Shown here: positions 1-9,943 of the stretch, one piece after another | Numbering within the stretch: the stretch's first letter is position 1 | Layout: each line of letters begins with the position of its first letter | Assembly: GCF_030813635.1 (NCBI RefSeq) | Contig: NZ_JAUSUM010000002.1 | Span: 930,001-994,000 of the forward strand | Direction: 5' to 3' | Length of the DNA stretch: 64,000 nt | Source of the DNA: Salibacterium salarium | GTDB lineage: Bacteria > Bacillota > Bacilli > Bacillales > Marinococcaceae | Made by a program: the position numbers and the translations under genes | The notes under the pieces: model-generated | What the model was told of the DNA's origin: nothing | Seen by the model: the letters and a program-made list of their open reading frames with translations, nothing else | Database searches by the model: none

Positions 1-342
1 CGACATTAAGTATTCCGCAATCGCCTGTGCTTCTTCCGCATTAGCTTGTCCTGATGGCATATCACCAATACCATTTTGTGCAATGTCAGCTATTTCTTCT
101 GCTGAATGATCATCTCCTGCATCAACAATAGCAGGCCCACTTGCTCCTTCTAAATTGTCTCCGTGACAGGAAACACAGCTTTCCATAACAACTTCTTCTC
201 CGTATTCAACCGGATCTTGTTCTTCTGTATCTCCACTTTCATCATCCGCCTGCTGATTCACTCCGACAATGGATAGTCCCAACGTCAATAACAAACCAAC
301 AACAGCTATGAGAAAAAATGGAATGAGAGGTTTACCTTTCAC
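1..342 (-). CDS. cccA: Cytochrome c-550, membrane-anchored (3' end outside window)
   Basis: A small c-type cytochrome that carries electrons on the outer face of the membrane. The visible 114 residues start at a GTG preceded by an AAAGGGGG ribosome site. They show one N-terminal membrane anchor (about residues 5-27), an acidic linker, the haem-binding CVSCH motif (C56, C59, H60) and a downstream MPSG segment whose M95 is the likely axial haem ligand. The family is about 120 residues long, so only a few C-terminal codons and the stop are missing. cccA lies just downstream of sigA in B. subtilis, which fits its position here. The identification is firm; the electron-transfer partner cannot be read from the sequence. 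Confidence 0.9.
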   Translation of the reverse strand, partial: MKGKPLIPFFLIAVVGLLLTLGLSIVGVNQQADDESGDTEEQDPVEYGEEVVMESCVSCHGDNLEGASGPAIVDAGDDHSAEEIADIAQNGIGDMPSGQANAEEAQAIAEYLMS

Positions 343-492
343 TACCTATTCCCCCTTTGCCTTATGTACTTCCGATAATGACGCGTTATAATTCCGCATT
401 CGTATTCATTTTACTTTATTCTTACTAATTAGAAAAGGTAAAAGCCAGACTTTTATAGTTTTTGTCACATCTTATTCAAATATACCAATCTT

Positions 493-1047
493 TCACGTTA
501 GTAGGTAAAATAATATAGCCAGCAATATACCTGCTGCTCCGCCCCATTTTAAATATGGTAATCTCCAATAAAAGCCAGCCATTAACCAAACAGCACAGTT
601 CAGTAAAATAGTTAAACTCAGCAAAAGATTATTTTCTTTAAAATTCATTACACTAGTTGTACTTCCTAAAAAAAGAATTAAGGCGCCAACACAAATAAGA
701 ATATGAAATAAGATGAGATCTTTTCTTTTTATATAAAAGGCCATCGTCAATACAAGAATCGATAGAAATATATGCGATAGCGTTTGCACCAAAAGTGAAA
801 AAGAAGTAAAATATATAATAATACATGTGAGGCCTAATGAGATAAAAGCAAAAAGCATCATGCCGAGCAACACACCTTTTTTATCCCTTGAAGGAGTCTC
901 TATCGTCGCGGCACTTTCAACCTTTTCGGCCTCTTCCCCTTCTGTATATAGCATTAGGAGAAAATCACAATAATGCTCCGGAAGCATTTTGTTTGTTTTC
1001 CAATATTTTATTTCATTAATAATAACTTCTTTTCTTTCCTCATCCAT
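493..1047 (-). CDS. Unrecognised multi-pass membrane protein
   Basis: This 184-residue protein has a charged cytosolic N-terminus (about 55 residues, including the segment LLPEHYCDFL-like MLPEHYCDFLL at 21-31) followed by about five hydrophobic segments (roughly 58-80, 86-106, 110-130, 140-160 and 167-184). The ATG at 1047 was chosen because AGAGGAG lies seven bases upstream; an ATG two codons earlier sits too close to it. It lies between sigA and cccA, where B. subtilis has no such gene. The layout, a short soluble domain plus a helical bundle, resembles small DUF2157-like membrane proteins, but I do not recognise the family with certainty and assign no function. Confidence 0.75.
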   Translation of the reverse strand: MDEERKEVIINEIKYWKTNKMLPEHYCDFLLMLYTEGEEAEKVESAATIETPSRDKKGVLLGMMLFAFISLGLTCIIIYFTSFSLLVQTLSHIFLSILVLTMAFYIKRKDLILFHILICVGALILFLGSTTSVMNFKENNLLLSLTILLNCAVWLMAGFYWRLPYLKWGGAAGILLAILFYLLT

Positions 1048-1210
1048 GGACATTCTCCTCTGCAAAGATACAGGGGGACAAATTATATACGGTAGCACGT
1101 AAGTTTTTCTATTTTAATAATCGAATGGAGTGCCATATATAACTCACTATAAAAAAGCTGCTGTTTACATTGAGTGCTGATTTTGGTCCACCTATTCATT
1201 AAAGAATAAT

Positions 1211-1250
1211 GTAAAAGATTGTCTCCAACTTGGATATTCTAGAGACAATC
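1211..1250 (-). terminator. Rho-independent terminator of sigA operon
   Basis: A 9-bp perfect stem (GATTGTCTC / GAGACAATC, 16-nt loop) lies directly after the sigA stop and is followed on the minus strand by TTTTAC. Confidence 0.75.
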
Positions 1251-1264
1251 CTATTTCTTCTACA

Positions 1265-2383
1265 TTAATCGAGGAAATCTTTTAATCGTTTACTGCGACT
1301 AGGATGACGGAGTTTTCGTAAAGCTTTTGCTTCAATTTGACGTATCCGTTCTCTTGTCACACCAAACACTTTTCCAACTTCTTCAAGCGTGCGTGTCCTT
1401 CCATCATCTAGACCAAAACGAAGACGAAGAACATTTTCTTCTCTATCGGTTAATGTATCCAGTACATCTTCTAATTGTTCTTTTAACAACTCATATGCTG
1501 CAGCATCAGATGGAGCAGTTGCTTCTTGGTCTTCAATGAAATCACCAAGATGCGAATCGTCTTCTTCCCCAATCGGTGTTTCTAGAGAAACGGGTTCTTG
1601 AGCAATTTTCAAAATCTCTCTTACTTTGTCAGGAGTCAAATCCATTTCCTTCGAAACTTCTTCGGGTGTAGGCTCACGCCCTAAGTCTTGCAGAAGTTGA
1701 CGTTGTACACGTATTAACTTATTAATAGTCTCTACCATATGCACAGGGATACGAATGGTTCTTGCCTGATCGGCTATTGCTCTTGTAATAGCTTGACGAA
1801 TCCACCATGTTGCATAGGTACTAAACTTAAAGCCTTTATCATAATCAAATTTCTCGACCGCTTTAATCAGACCCATATTACCCTCTTGAATGAGATCCAA
1901 AAACAACATTCCACGTCCCACATATCTTTTCGCTATAGACACAACCAACCGCAAGTTTGCTTCAGCAAGGCGACGTTTTGCTTCATCATCGCCTTCTTCG
2001 ATTTGTTTCGCGTACGTAATCTCTTCTTGTGCTGATAAGAGAGGAACACGGCCAATTTCTTTTAAATACATACGTACTGGATCATTAATTTTAATACCAG
2101 GCGGAACACTTAAATCGTTCAAATCGAGTTCTTCTTCTTCTTTGGCTACTTGATCCATACTCGGAACTTCTTCGCCTTCATTTAACAAATCGATTCCCTG
2201 TTCACCCAAGTATTCGAAAAACTCGTCCATTTGCTCTGAATCCTGATCATATGGGGCAAGTTTTTCTGTTATTTCAGCGTACGAGAGCACGCCTCGTTTT
2301 TTACCGGTTTCGAGTAATTGTTCTTTGACTTGATCGATTGACATTTCACCTTCCGCCAATGGACGCGTTGGTTTTTCAGCCAT
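1265..2383 (-). CDS. sigA: RNA polymerase primary sigma factor SigA (RpoD)
   Basis: This is the housekeeping sigma factor that directs RNA polymerase to -35/-10 promoters. The start is the ATG at 2383 (MAEKPTRP...), with GGAGGGG upstream, giving 372 residues, essentially the B. subtilis length (371). An acidic region 1.1 (about 14-95) comes first, then region 1.2 beginning [11 protein letters not shown] (101-111). The conserved region 2 core with the -10-recognition helix ([10 protein letters not shown]) follows, then region 3, and a region 4 helix-turn-helix near the C-terminus ([17 protein letters not shown]). It is the last gene of yqxD-dnaG-sigA, the macromolecular synthesis operon, and is followed by a strong terminator. 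Confidence 0.98.
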   Translation of the reverse strand: MAEKPTRPLAEGEMSIDQVKEQLLETGKKRGVLSYAEITEKLAPYDQDSEQMDEFFEYLGEQGIDLLNEGEEVPSMDQVAKEEEELDLNDLSVPPGIKINDPVRMYLKEIGRVPLLSAQEEITYAKQIEEGDDEAKRRLAEANLRLVVSIAKRYVGRGMLFLDLIQEGNMGLIKAVEKFDYDKGFKFSTYATWWIRQAITRAIADQARTIRIPVHMVETINKLIRVQRQLLQDLGREPTPEEVSKEMDLTPDKVREILKIAQEPVSLETPIGEEDDSHLGDFIEDQEATAPSDAAAYELLKEQLEDVLDTLTDREENVLRLRFGLDDGRTRTLEEVGKVFGVTRERIRQIEAKALRKLRHPSRSKRLKDFLD

Positions 2384-2479
2384 TCTCGATCCCCTCCTTC
2401 CATTCTTCAAACCGCTTTATCTCTCTCATAACATTCTCCAAAACAGTAATGTTTACTTAGATAATTAAAACAACTTTTC

Positions 2480-2508
2480 ATCTTACTTTAACGAGTTTAT
2501 TTTTGCAA
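2480..2508 (-). promoter_or_regulatory. Candidate internal promoter for sigA
   Basis: TTGCAA and TAAGAT are separated by 17 bp; the -35 overlaps the last codons of dnaG. Extra promoters ahead of sigA are known in Bacillus, but this match is modest. Confidence 0.35.
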
Positions 2509-4326
2509 GGCTTTTTTCATGTCAATTATTTCGTTTCCAAGCTTAACAGCAAGAGAAACATCTTGATTTCTTTCTGCTTCTTTCATTTTTTGTTGAATTT
2601 GTTCTATTTCTACCCATTTCGGGTAATTTTTAATCTTATCAATATAGTCAACCAATTCATTTTCCGACATGTGTTCTGTTATGTCAAGCAACGCAATCTC
2701 GGAAGCTTCTTTGATTAAATCAGGGTCTTGCAGGTGATTAATAAACGTTCCCGCGTCTGCTGGATTACCCTCGGCATAATAGGCATAAAGGTGAGCAGCT
2801 ATAGCAATATGCGATTCAATGTTAAACTCTGCCCCAAGTCTTTCTTTTACTTCCATACAGGCTTGACTGTCGTGCATCATATGGGCTAACAGCAATCTTT
2901 CAGCATTTTGAAATGCAGGTAATAATTTTGCCCTTGCATATTGGTCTGTACCCCAACGTCTTTTTCTGTCGTTAAATCCATTTTCTTTTGTTTTCTCTGT
3001 CGAATGATTAGAAACTTGTTTGTATAGACGAAATTGTTCTTGTTTTAATGCATCGAGAGACAACGAAAATTCATCAGCCAATTGCCTTAAATAGAAGTCT
3101 CTTTCTACTGCTTTAGAAAGATGCGTAATTTCTTTTAATACTTCTTCTATATATTGAAGCCGTTCTCCTTCATCTTGTAAGTTTTTGTCCTTTTTCAGCA
3201 TTTGTAATTTGAAACTCATAATCGGAACAGACGCTTCAATGACTTCCTTTCTGAAACGTTCCGTACCATATGATTGGATATAGTCATCAGGGTCCATTCC
3301 GCTTGGCAACACTGCTACTTGAACAGTTAATCCCTGACGCTCAAGGATTTCAGCAGATTTCTTTGCTGCTCCTTGTCCCGCATTATCGCCATCGTAACAA
3401 ATTATAATACGTTCCGTGTTCCGGCGTATCAGTTGGGCTTGTCTATCGCTCAATGAAGTTCCAAGTGATGCTATCCCATTTGTCACTCCTGCTTTGTTTG
3501 CAGAAATAACATCCACATACCCTTCAAACAAAACAGCTGTGTTTTGTTTTCTAATGTCAGGCCTTGCCAAATCGATTCCATATAACATTTCATTTTTATG
3601 AAAAATAGCGGAGTCTGAGCTGTTCAAATATTTAGGTTCTCCTTCGCCCAGTGTCCTGCCACCAAATCCTACCGTTCTGCCTTGGACGTCACGAATAGGA
3701 AACATAATTCGATTACGAAAACGATCTCTTAGTTCCCAACTGGATTCCTGTCGGAATAAAAGCCCGCCTTCCTCCATTTCTTGTAGGTCAAAACCTCTGT
3801 TTTCTAATAATTCTTTTAAAACCTCAGGTTGATCAGGCGAATATCCAAGTTGAAAATGTTCCATTGTTTCCGTCGAAAAACCTCGATTGACAAGGTAATC
3901 ATAAGCCTGTTTACCCTGTTCTGTATTCATTAACACATGATGATAAAATTTCGCTGCCAAATCATGACCTTCTCGTTTCGCTTTATCTTTTTCTCCACTC
4001 TCTTGTTCCGCATTAGAGTAACCAATATCGGGAACAGATATTCCAGACTTATTCGCGAGTTTCTTGACAGCATCAACAAATACAACGTTTTCCATTTCCA
4101 TTACAAATGTGATGGCATTTCCGCCTACTCCGCAACCAAAACAGTGATACAGTTGTTTTTCTGGCGAAACAGAAAAAGAGGGTGTCTTTTCACCGTGAAA
4201 CGGACAAAGTCCTAAATAATGTTTGCCTTGTTTTTTTAACTGGATATGTTCACTGATGACATCGACTATATCAAGAGATTTTTGAATTTCATTAATGGTT
4301 TCTTCCGGTATAAATCCCGCCGCCAA
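2497..4326 (-). CDS. dnaG: DNA primase DnaG
   Basis: DnaG makes the RNA primers for lagging-strand synthesis at the replication fork with the DnaB-type helicase. The N-terminal CHC2 zinc-binding domain is visible (C41, H44, C62 and C65, in LGLCPFHGEKTPSF and YHCFGCG). It is followed by the primase core with the TOPRIM motifs FEGYVDVI and YDGDNAG, and a C-terminal helicase-interaction region. I chose the TTG at 4326 because AGGTGAT lies about five bases upstream; a GTG three codons earlier has no good ribosome site. This gives 609 residues against about 603 in B. subtilis. It sits between yqxD and sigA as in other Bacillaceae. Confidence 0.96.
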   Translation of the reverse strand: MAAGFIPEETINEIQKSLDIVDVISEHIQLKKQGKHYLGLCPFHGEKTPSFSVSPEKQLYHCFGCGVGGNAITFVMEMENVVFVDAVKKLANKSGISVPDIGYSNAEQESGEKDKAKREGHDLAAKFYHHVLMNTEQGKQAYDYLVNRGFSTETMEHFQLGYSPDQPEVLKELLENRGFDLQEMEEGGLLFRQESSWELRDRFRNRIMFPIRDVQGRTVGFGGRTLGEGEPKYLNSSDSAIFHKNEMLYGIDLARPDIRKQNTAVLFEGYVDVISANKAGVTNGIASLGTSLSDRQAQLIRRNTERIIICYDGDNAGQGAAKKSAEILERQGLTVQVAVLPSGMDPDDYIQSYGTERFRKEVIEASVPIMSFKLQMLKKDKNLQDEGERLQYIEEVLKEITHLSKAVERDFYLRQLADEFSLSLDALKQEQFRLYKQVSNHSTEKTKENGFNDRKRRWGTDQYARAKLLPAFQNAERLLLAHMMHDSQACMEVKERLGAEFNIESHIAIAAHLYAYYAEGNPADAGTFINHLQDPDLIKEASEIALLDITEHMSENELVDYIDKIKNYPKWVEIEQIQQKMKEAERNQDVSLAVKLGNEIIDMKKALQK

Positions 4327-4378
4327 TATTATCACCTGCGCTTTTCCAGTAAAGCAATCAATTATTGATTGCCCTTTA

Positions 4379-4810
4379 TTACATTAATTTTGTTAATGAC
4401 TCTACAAATCGTTCTCGATCTTCCTTTTTCAGCGAAGGTGGTCCCTTTATTCTGGTTTTTCCTCTTTTTGCCTGGATGCCCTCATAACGCCCTATCAAAA
4501 GGGTATCAATATCATTTTTATTATACGTTTTACCCCTTGGATTTATTGCAATAGCTCCTTTTTCCAGAACCATAGCAGCTAACCCATTGTCTTGGGTAAC
4601 AATAATATCATCTGGTTTAACATGATTAAAAATATAAAGATCAACCGCTTCTGCTTCAGAATCTAAAATAATATTGTGCGAATAATAGCTGTTTTGTGAA
4701 ACATGTGCATAAGTAGATACAAAATAAGATTGTAGTTGATGCATCAAGGCAATATTATCTATTTCTTGTTTTACCGGGCACGCATCGGCATCTGTATAAA
4801 TAATTATAAT
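4379..4810 (-). CDS. yqxD: UPF0178 (DUF188) protein YqxD
   Basis: This is a conserved protein of the YaiI/YqxD family, placed directly upstream of dnaG as in B. subtilis; its biochemical role is not established. The family signature YTDADACPVK lies at the N-terminus and NPRGKTY near the middle. The start is odd. The reading frame is open back to a TTG at 4888, but the added 26 residues look unrelated to the family. A strong AAGGAG site points at an ATG (4814-4812) that is one base out of frame. The codon right after it in the correct frame is ATT (4810), seven bases from GGAG. The gene therefore either starts at ATT or carries a 1-nt indel just after its ATG. Confidence 0.85.
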   Translation of the reverse strand: MIIIYTDADACPVKQEIDNIALMHQLQSYFVSTYAHVSQNSYYSHNIILDSEAEAVDLYIFNHVKPDDIIVTQDNGLAAMVLEKGAIAINPRGKTYNKNDIDTLLIGRYEGIQAKRGKTRIKGPPSLKKEDRERFVESLTKLM

Positions 4811-4960
4811 ACATCGTCTCCTTCTAGATTCGACAGTGTTAAACAAATTCCTTTTTTTATAACAAAAAGTTCTATTATTCTCATACAATGTATTATTTTA
4901 AACAATAATTTTATCGATTACCAGAGATAGAAATCGACAAATTAGTAGCCCGTTATATTA

Positions 4961-4989
4961 AAAAAGCTGCTTTTATAGTAGCAGCTTTT
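4961..4989 (-). terminator. Terminator after ppsR
   Basis: The stem AAAAGCTGC / GCAGCTTTT is followed on the minus strand by TTTTTTAAT, 12 bases beyond the ppsR stop. Confidence 0.8.
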
Positions 4990-5000
4990 CAGATGTAACG

Positions 5001-5810
5001 TTATCCCTTTTGAAACATATTAGAAATCATGTTGGCCGTCTCTTCCACCGCTTTACTTGATACGTCAATAACAGTACAGCCGATTTCATCCATTACTTTC
5101 TTGGAATGCTTCAATTCTTCTTCGATTCTCTCTAATTTTGCATAGTTTGCTTCAGGCTTTAAACCCAGTGCTTTTAGTCGTTCTGTTCGTATGTCATTTA
5201 GTTTTTCTGGACTAATGCTTAGTCCTATACATTTTTTAGATGATATTTTAAAAAGTTCTTCTGGAGGATCTACTTCCGGAACCAACGGTACGTTTGCTAC
5301 TTTTAATCGTTTATGAGCTAAATATTGAGATAAAGGGGTTTTTGAAGTTCTTGATACACCGATAAGAACAATATCTGCTCTCATAATCCCTCCTGGATCT
5401 CTACCATCATCATACTTCACTGCAAATTCGATGGCTTCCACTTTTCGGAAATAATCTTCATCTAATCGATATACTAATCCAGGTTCATATTTTGGAGCAA
5501 GGCCGGATACACTCATCATCTTTTCTAACATGGGTCCGATAATATCTACTGTCTCCACCCCAGCTTCGTGTGCGCGCTGTAGTAAATAATCATTCTTTTC
5601 CGGAATAACAAGTGTATAAGCAATCATAGCCTTCACTTCTTTTGCCAAATCTATGACTTCATCTATTGTACCTTCATCTTCTACATATGGTATCCGCCGT
5701 ATTTCCATACCTTGTTCACCGAATTGGCTCGCTGCCGCTTTGACTACTAGTTCCGCAGTTTCACCAACCGAATCGGACACAACATAAACAATCGGGCGTT
5801 GTTGATTCAT
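5001..5810 (-). CDS. ppsR: Pyruvate,phosphate dikinase regulatory protein (kinase/pyrophosphorylase)
   Basis: A DUF299-family bifunctional enzyme (YqfL/PpsR/RP1) that inactivates pyruvate,phosphate dikinase or PEP synthase by ADP-dependent phosphorylation and reactivates it by phosphate-dependent removal. The 269-residue protein has the family's nucleotide-binding loop GVSRTSKT at 151-158 and the nearby DGRDPGG segment (135-141). The ATG at 5810 has an ideal GGAGG nine bases upstream. It is adjacent to ccpN, the repressor of gluconeogenic genes, as in B. subtilis, where yqfL also modulates CcpN function. A control role in gluconeogenesis follows from family and context; the target enzyme lies outside this window. 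Confidence 0.93.
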   Translation of the reverse strand: MNQQRPIVYVVSDSVGETAELVVKAAASQFGEQGMEIRRIPYVEDEGTIDEVIDLAKEVKAMIAYTLVIPEKNDYLLQRAHEAGVETVDIIGPMLEKMMSVSGLAPKYEPGLVYRLDEDYFRKVEAIEFAVKYDDGRDPGGIMRADIVLIGVSRTSKTPLSQYLAHKRLKVANVPLVPEVDPPEELFKISSKKCIGLSISPEKLNDIRTERLKALGLKPEANYAKLERIEEELKHSKKVMDEIGCTVIDVSSKAVEETANMISNMFQKG

Positions 5811-5842
5811 CTATTCCATCCTCCTCGCCTTGTTTGTCTCCA

Positions 5843-6481
5843 TTAGTCAATCTGATCGTGAGAAAGATCCACAAGCACTTGGGTTATATTCGTCTTCGTT
5901 ACCCTTCCTGTCACTTCCAATTGATTATCTTGTACTGACTTGACAACCGGGAGCGCATCAATTTGCTTTTCAATTAATTTATTCGCCACTTCGATAATCA
6001 AGTCGTCTTTTTTACAGACAGCAATATTGGGCATTCTTGACATAATGATACTGACAGGCATGGACTCGAGATCTTGGTTGCCTATACTTGCTCTTAGCAG
6101 GTCTTTTCGCGACAAAACACCTGCTAAAAAGGAGTGTTTATTTACAACAAACAAAGTCCCTACATCTTCTAAAAACATGGTACAGATTGCATCATACACA
6201 GAGTTTGATTCGTTCACAACAACAGGAATTGATTGATAGTCCTGTACAGTTAATTTCTTCACTTTCTCGGTCAATAACTGTGATCCTGTTTTGCCAGTGA
6301 AAAAATAACCTACTCTCGGACGTGCATCTAAAAAACCTGCCATGGTAAGTATCGCAAGATCAGGCCGAAGTGTAGCTCGTGTAAGCGATAATTGATCAGC
6401 GATATGTTCCCCCGTTATCGGACCATTTTCTTTCACTATATTCAAGATATATTCCTGCCGTTCTGTCAATTCGATTATCAT
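5843..6481 (-). CDS. ccpN: Transcriptional repressor CcpN (catabolite control of gluconeogenesis)
   Basis: CcpN represses gapB and pckA during growth on glycolytic carbon sources. An N-terminal winged helix-turn-helix (about 1-60, with GPITGEHIADQLSLTRATLR) is followed by two CBS domains (roughly 78-138 and 143-205) that bind adenine nucleotides in the family. The ATG at 6481 gives 212 residues, the B. subtilis length; AAGG lies about five bases upstream, and a GTG one codon earlier is possible. A TATAAT at 6554-6549 (minus strand) may be its -10, although no good -35 is visible. It is followed after 32 bases by ppsR, with which it probably forms a two-gene unit. Confidence 0.92.
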   Translation of the reverse strand: MIIELTERQEYILNIVKENGPITGEHIADQLSLTRATLRPDLAILTMAGFLDARPRVGYFFTGKTGSQLLTEKVKKLTVQDYQSIPVVVNESNSVYDAICTMFLEDVGTLFVVNKHSFLAGVLSRKDLLRASIGNQDLESMPVSIIMSRMPNIAVCKKDDLIIEVANKLIEKQIDALPVVKSVQDNQLEVTGRVTKTNITQVLVDLSHDQID

Positions 6482-6599
6482 CACCGCCTTAAGACCATTC
6501 TATTACATACGTGGAACACTTTTGCTAGACGGCCTCTTGCTAAACTTCATTATACCCCGATGCGCGTTTATAAAATAACTAACGACAAATTCTATATCG

Positions 6600-8687
6600 T
6601 TACGCCGAAAACACAATCTGTTGAAAGTCAGCAAAACGTTTGATTTCTTCAGATATACAACACATTAAGCGGAGGCGGTTTTGTTTTAGTGCCTCATCAT
6701 CTGTCATAACCATTACATTATCAAAATACGCATGAATGGATGGTTTCATCTCTTCAAGTAAACGATATGCTGACTCAACATAACCCGCTTCAAGATTTTC
6801 TGAGAGTTTCGTACTTATTGTGCAATATGCGCGATATAAATCTTTTTCCGCCTGTTCGTTTAAAAGCTCTTCTTTTACGCTTTCATTGCCTTCTTCTGCT
6901 TTTCGGGCAATGTTAGTAATTCGGCTTAGTGCTTCCACTGTATCTTTAAAGCCTGCATCATTTGAAGTAGCTTGTAGAAATTCAGCTTTCTTTACCAACT
7001 CTCGAATTTGGCCTCCCAAATTGTTAAGAACAGCATCTGCAATATCATAACGAATATTACGTTCTGCCAGTACATTCTTCAAACGTAGTCCAAAGAAGGT
7101 CAAGACTTCTTGTTTTACTTCTGCCGAAGTTTTGTGCAGTACTCCTGTTTTTTCGATTTCGGTAATCGTCGCTTGAATCAATTCATCCAAGTCAATGGCA
7201 AATTCATGTTCTAATAAAATATGGGAAACTCCTGCAGCTTGTCTTCTTAATCCATATGGATCCTGAGAGCCTGTAGGAATCATTCCGATTCCAAAACAAG
7301 CAACAATAGTGTCCATTTTTTCAGCAAGACCAATGACTGCACCAATATTTGAATCTGGTACATTATCCCCGGCATGTTTTGGTTTATAGTGTTCTTTGAT
7401 TGCTTTAGCTACTTCTGGCTTCTCTCCAGCTAGTAAAGCATATTTCTCTCCCATTAAACCTTGAAGCTCTGTGAATTCATCAACCATCAGTGTAACGAGA
7501 TCAAACTTAGAAATGGAAGCTGCTCTTTTTGTATCTTCTAACACACTTTTATCAAGTGAGAGCATATTTCCAAATGATAAACTGAGAGATTCTACTCGAC
7601 GAAGTTTATCGCCAATCGTTCCTAGTTCCTCCTGAAATACGATATAATCAAGTTTTCTCGTTGCTTCTTCCGGTTTTAATTTCTGATCTTCTTCATAAAA
7701 GAATTTTGCATCTGATAACCTTGCGCGCAGAACTTTTTCATTTCCCTTTTGTACATTTTCTAAAAATTCGTCATTACCATTTCTAATTGTTACAAAATAA
7801 GGGAGCAGTTTGCCCTTCTTATCTTCGACAGGGAAATAGCGCTGGTGCTCACGCATGGAAGTAATTAATACTTCTTCAGGAAGCTTAAGAAAATCCTCAT
7901 CGTATTTACCATAAAGGGCAGTAGGATATTCCACCAAGTTATTTACTTCTTCCAGTAAATCTTCTGTTACAAGAATAGACCATTTTTGCTCTTCAGCCAT
8001 TGCTCTTAACTGATTTCGAATCGCATCTTTCCTTCTTTGTGCATCAACAATAACAAATTGCTCTAAAAGGTCTTCTTCATACTGATCCGTGCTTGTAATA
8101 TCCACTTTATCCCCTAATACTCTGTGTCCAAATGTAAATCTGTCACTCTGAACATTTGTGATGGTAAAAGGAATAACTTCCTCTCCAAAAAGGGCTACCA
8201 ACCAATGAATAGGACGGACAAATCTTAATTGGTACTCGCCCCACCGCATATTTTTAGGAAAACTTAAGGATGTAATCTCACGATCGATATGTGTCAGCAA
8301 TTCTGATGTATATTTACCTTTTATTTCTTTATTAGCAAATACATAGTCGGTGCCCTTAACTTCCTTGAAATATAAATCATCTTGGCTTACCCCTTGTCCT
8401 TTTGAAAAACCAAGTGCTGCTTTCGTCCAATTGCCATCGTCATCTACTGCTATATTTTTAGCTGGACCCCGTGCTTCTTCTACTAAATCCTCTTGTTTAT
8501 CAGCCAAACCATTTACACGAATCGCTAAACGGCGTGGTGTGGAAAATGCATCAATAGAATCATGTGTTAGTCGATTCTCATTTAACCATTCTTTCATTTT
8601 TTGTTTCAATTGCTGCATCGCATCTGTTACAAAACGTGCCGGCATTTCTTCTAAGCCAATTTCGAGTAGAAAATTTCTTTTACTCAT
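6600..8687 (-). CDS. glyS: Glycine-tRNA ligase beta subunit
   Basis: This is the 695-residue beta subunit of the alpha2-beta2 bacterial glycyl-tRNA synthetase; it recognises tRNA-Gly. The N-terminus ([16 protein letters not shown]) and the whole-length match to the family are clear, with an anticodon-binding-like domain in the last about 130 residues. Its ATG overlaps the glyQ stop by eight bases (ATGAGTAA), so the two are translationally coupled. It is expressed from the T-box leader upstream of glyQ. Confidence 0.97.
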   Translation of the reverse strand: MSKRNFLLEIGLEEMPARFVTDAMQQLKQKMKEWLNENRLTHDSIDAFSTPRRLAIRVNGLADKQEDLVEEARGPAKNIAVDDDGNWTKAALGFSKGQGVSQDDLYFKEVKGTDYVFANKEIKGKYTSELLTHIDREITSLSFPKNMRWGEYQLRFVRPIHWLVALFGEEVIPFTITNVQSDRFTFGHRVLGDKVDITSTDQYEEDLLEQFVIVDAQRRKDAIRNQLRAMAEEQKWSILVTEDLLEEVNNLVEYPTALYGKYDEDFLKLPEEVLITSMREHQRYFPVEDKKGKLLPYFVTIRNGNDEFLENVQKGNEKVLRARLSDAKFFYEEDQKLKPEEATRKLDYIVFQEELGTIGDKLRRVESLSLSFGNMLSLDKSVLEDTKRAASISKFDLVTLMVDEFTELQGLMGEKYALLAGEKPEVAKAIKEHYKPKHAGDNVPDSNIGAVIGLAEKMDTIVACFGIGMIPTGSQDPYGLRRQAAGVSHILLEHEFAIDLDELIQATITEIEKTGVLHKTSAEVKQEVLTFFGLRLKNVLAERNIRYDIADAVLNNLGGQIRELVKKAEFLQATSNDAGFKDTVEALSRITNIARKAEEGNESVKEELLNEQAEKDLYRAYCTISTKLSENLEAGYVESAYRLLEEMKPSIHAYFDNVMVMTDDEALKQNRLRLMCCISEEIKRFADFQQIVFSA

Positions 8688-9570
8688 CTAGTTTTCCCTC
8701 CTTTGCTTTCCCCATCGGAAAGCCAAGTCTTTCTCGTTCTTGATAATACGCTGAGGCGCATTTTCGAGCTAAATTCCGAACTCTTCCGATATAACCTGTT
8801 CTCTCTGTTACTGAGATAGCTCCGCCTGCGTCAAGTAAATTAAAGACATGAGAGCATTTCAATACGTAATCATACGCTGGAAACACGAGGTTTTCGGAAA
8901 TCGCTCGCTCTGCCTCTTTTTCATACGTACTAAATTCCTCAAAAAGCATCTGATGATCGGCTATTTCAAATGTATACTTGGAGTGCTCATATTCTTGTTG
9001 AAAAAAGACATCTCCATATGTGAAGCCATCTACCCATGTTAAGTCAAAGACATTCTCTTTATCTTGAATATAAGAAGCCAAACGTTCAATTCCGTATGTA
9101 ATTTCAACAGCTACAGGGTTTGCATCAATACCTCCGACTTGTTGAAAGTATGTGAATTGAGTGATTTCCATACCATCGAGCCATACTTCCCAACCTAGTC
9201 CCCACGCACTTAAGGTAGGTGCTTCCCAATTGTCCTCCACAAAACGAATATCGTGTTCCTTTGGATTTATGCCCAATTCTTCAAGGCTTTGTAAGTAAAT
9301 GTCTTGAATATCGATTGGGGAAGGTTTCATAATGACCTGGAATTGATGGTGTTGGTAAAGACGATTCGGATTTTCACCATATCTTCCATCTGCCGGCCGT
9401 CTAGATGGTTCCACATACGCAACATTCCAAGGCTCAGGACCAATACTTCTTAAGAAGGTCATCGGATTCATCGTTCCCGCACCTTTTTCTACATCATAGG
9501 CTTGCATAATTAAACAATTCTGTTCAGCCCAGAAATTTTGTAACTTTAATATCATATCTTGAATATTCAT
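8680..9570 (-). CDS. glyQ: Glycine-tRNA ligase alpha subunit
   Basis: The catalytic alpha subunit of the tetrameric glycyl-tRNA synthetase activates glycine with ATP. The ATG at 9570 ([17 protein letters not shown]) follows GGAGGAG and gives 296 residues, typical for the family. Class II synthetase segments such as [20 protein letters not shown] and FTYFQQVGG are visible. It is the first gene of glyQS and lies downstream of a glycine T-box riboswitch, so expression should rise when tRNA-Gly is uncharged. Confidence 0.97.
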   Translation of the reverse strand: MNIQDMILKLQNFWAEQNCLIMQAYDVEKGAGTMNPMTFLRSIGPEPWNVAYVEPSRRPADGRYGENPNRLYQHHQFQVIMKPSPIDIQDIYLQSLEELGINPKEHDIRFVEDNWEAPTLSAWGLGWEVWLDGMEITQFTYFQQVGGIDANPVAVEITYGIERLASYIQDKENVFDLTWVDGFTYGDVFFQQEYEHSKYTFEIADHQMLFEEFSTYEKEAERAISENLVFPAYDYVLKCSHVFNLLDAGGAISVTERTGYIGRVRNLARKCASAYYQERERLGFPMGKAKEGKLDE

Positions 9571-9681
9571 TAATTTCTCTCCTCCTTCTATTAAGAAAAG
9601 CACAAATACACTGTTTGGCTCAAGTTGTGGTGACCTTCAACATTCAAAACACGAGTGGCTTTAATATAAGAAATATGAAAT

Positions 9682-9890
9682 CCCGCCCCTATACCAAACA
9701 CTACCTGGTATAGGGACGGGATTCTCCGCGGTTCCACCCTATTTGCTTGATTTCATTCAACCAAGCCACTTTCTCGTAAACATGCTCTGGAACGCCTTCA
9801 TTATCTTAATTAACGCAGCTTTCACCACCCTGCGCTCGCTCTGTAATCAGAGGATTATTACTACTTTCCATCTTTGCACTATATTCAATG
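9682..9890 (-). promoter_or_regulatory. Glycine T-box riboswitch of glyQS
   Basis: Read on the minus strand, the leader contains the T-box core AGGGTGGAACCGCG (9740-9727). A strong terminator hairpin follows (arms CCCGTCCCTATACCA / TGGTATAGGGGCGGG, 9720-9682). Further upstream is a stem I terminal region with GGGTGGTGAAAGCTGC near 9831-9816. A GGC triplet at 9796-9794 in the context GAAGGCGTTC is the likely specifier, matching glycine. Uncharged tRNA-Gly should pair with both sites and favour the antiterminator. The leader fills most of the 340-base gap between glyQ and recO. Confidence 0.92.
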
Positions 9891-9897
9891 TAATAGC

Positions 9898-9927
9898 ATC
9901 ATACTTAACTGTATGCTAATCTGTCAA
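9898..9927 (-). promoter_or_regulatory. Sigma-A promoter of glyQS
   Basis: TTGACA (9927-9922) and TATGAT (9903-9898) are spaced by 18 bp, placing the start of the transcript at about 9890, just before the T-box structure. Confidence 0.8.
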
Positions 9928-9943
9928 GTCCCACCTCTTCTTA

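Noticed and set aside
4811-4888. 26-residue N-terminal extension of YqxD from a TTG
   Set aside because: No ribosome site at a useful distance and no similarity to the family N-terminus; a strong site exists just before 4810.
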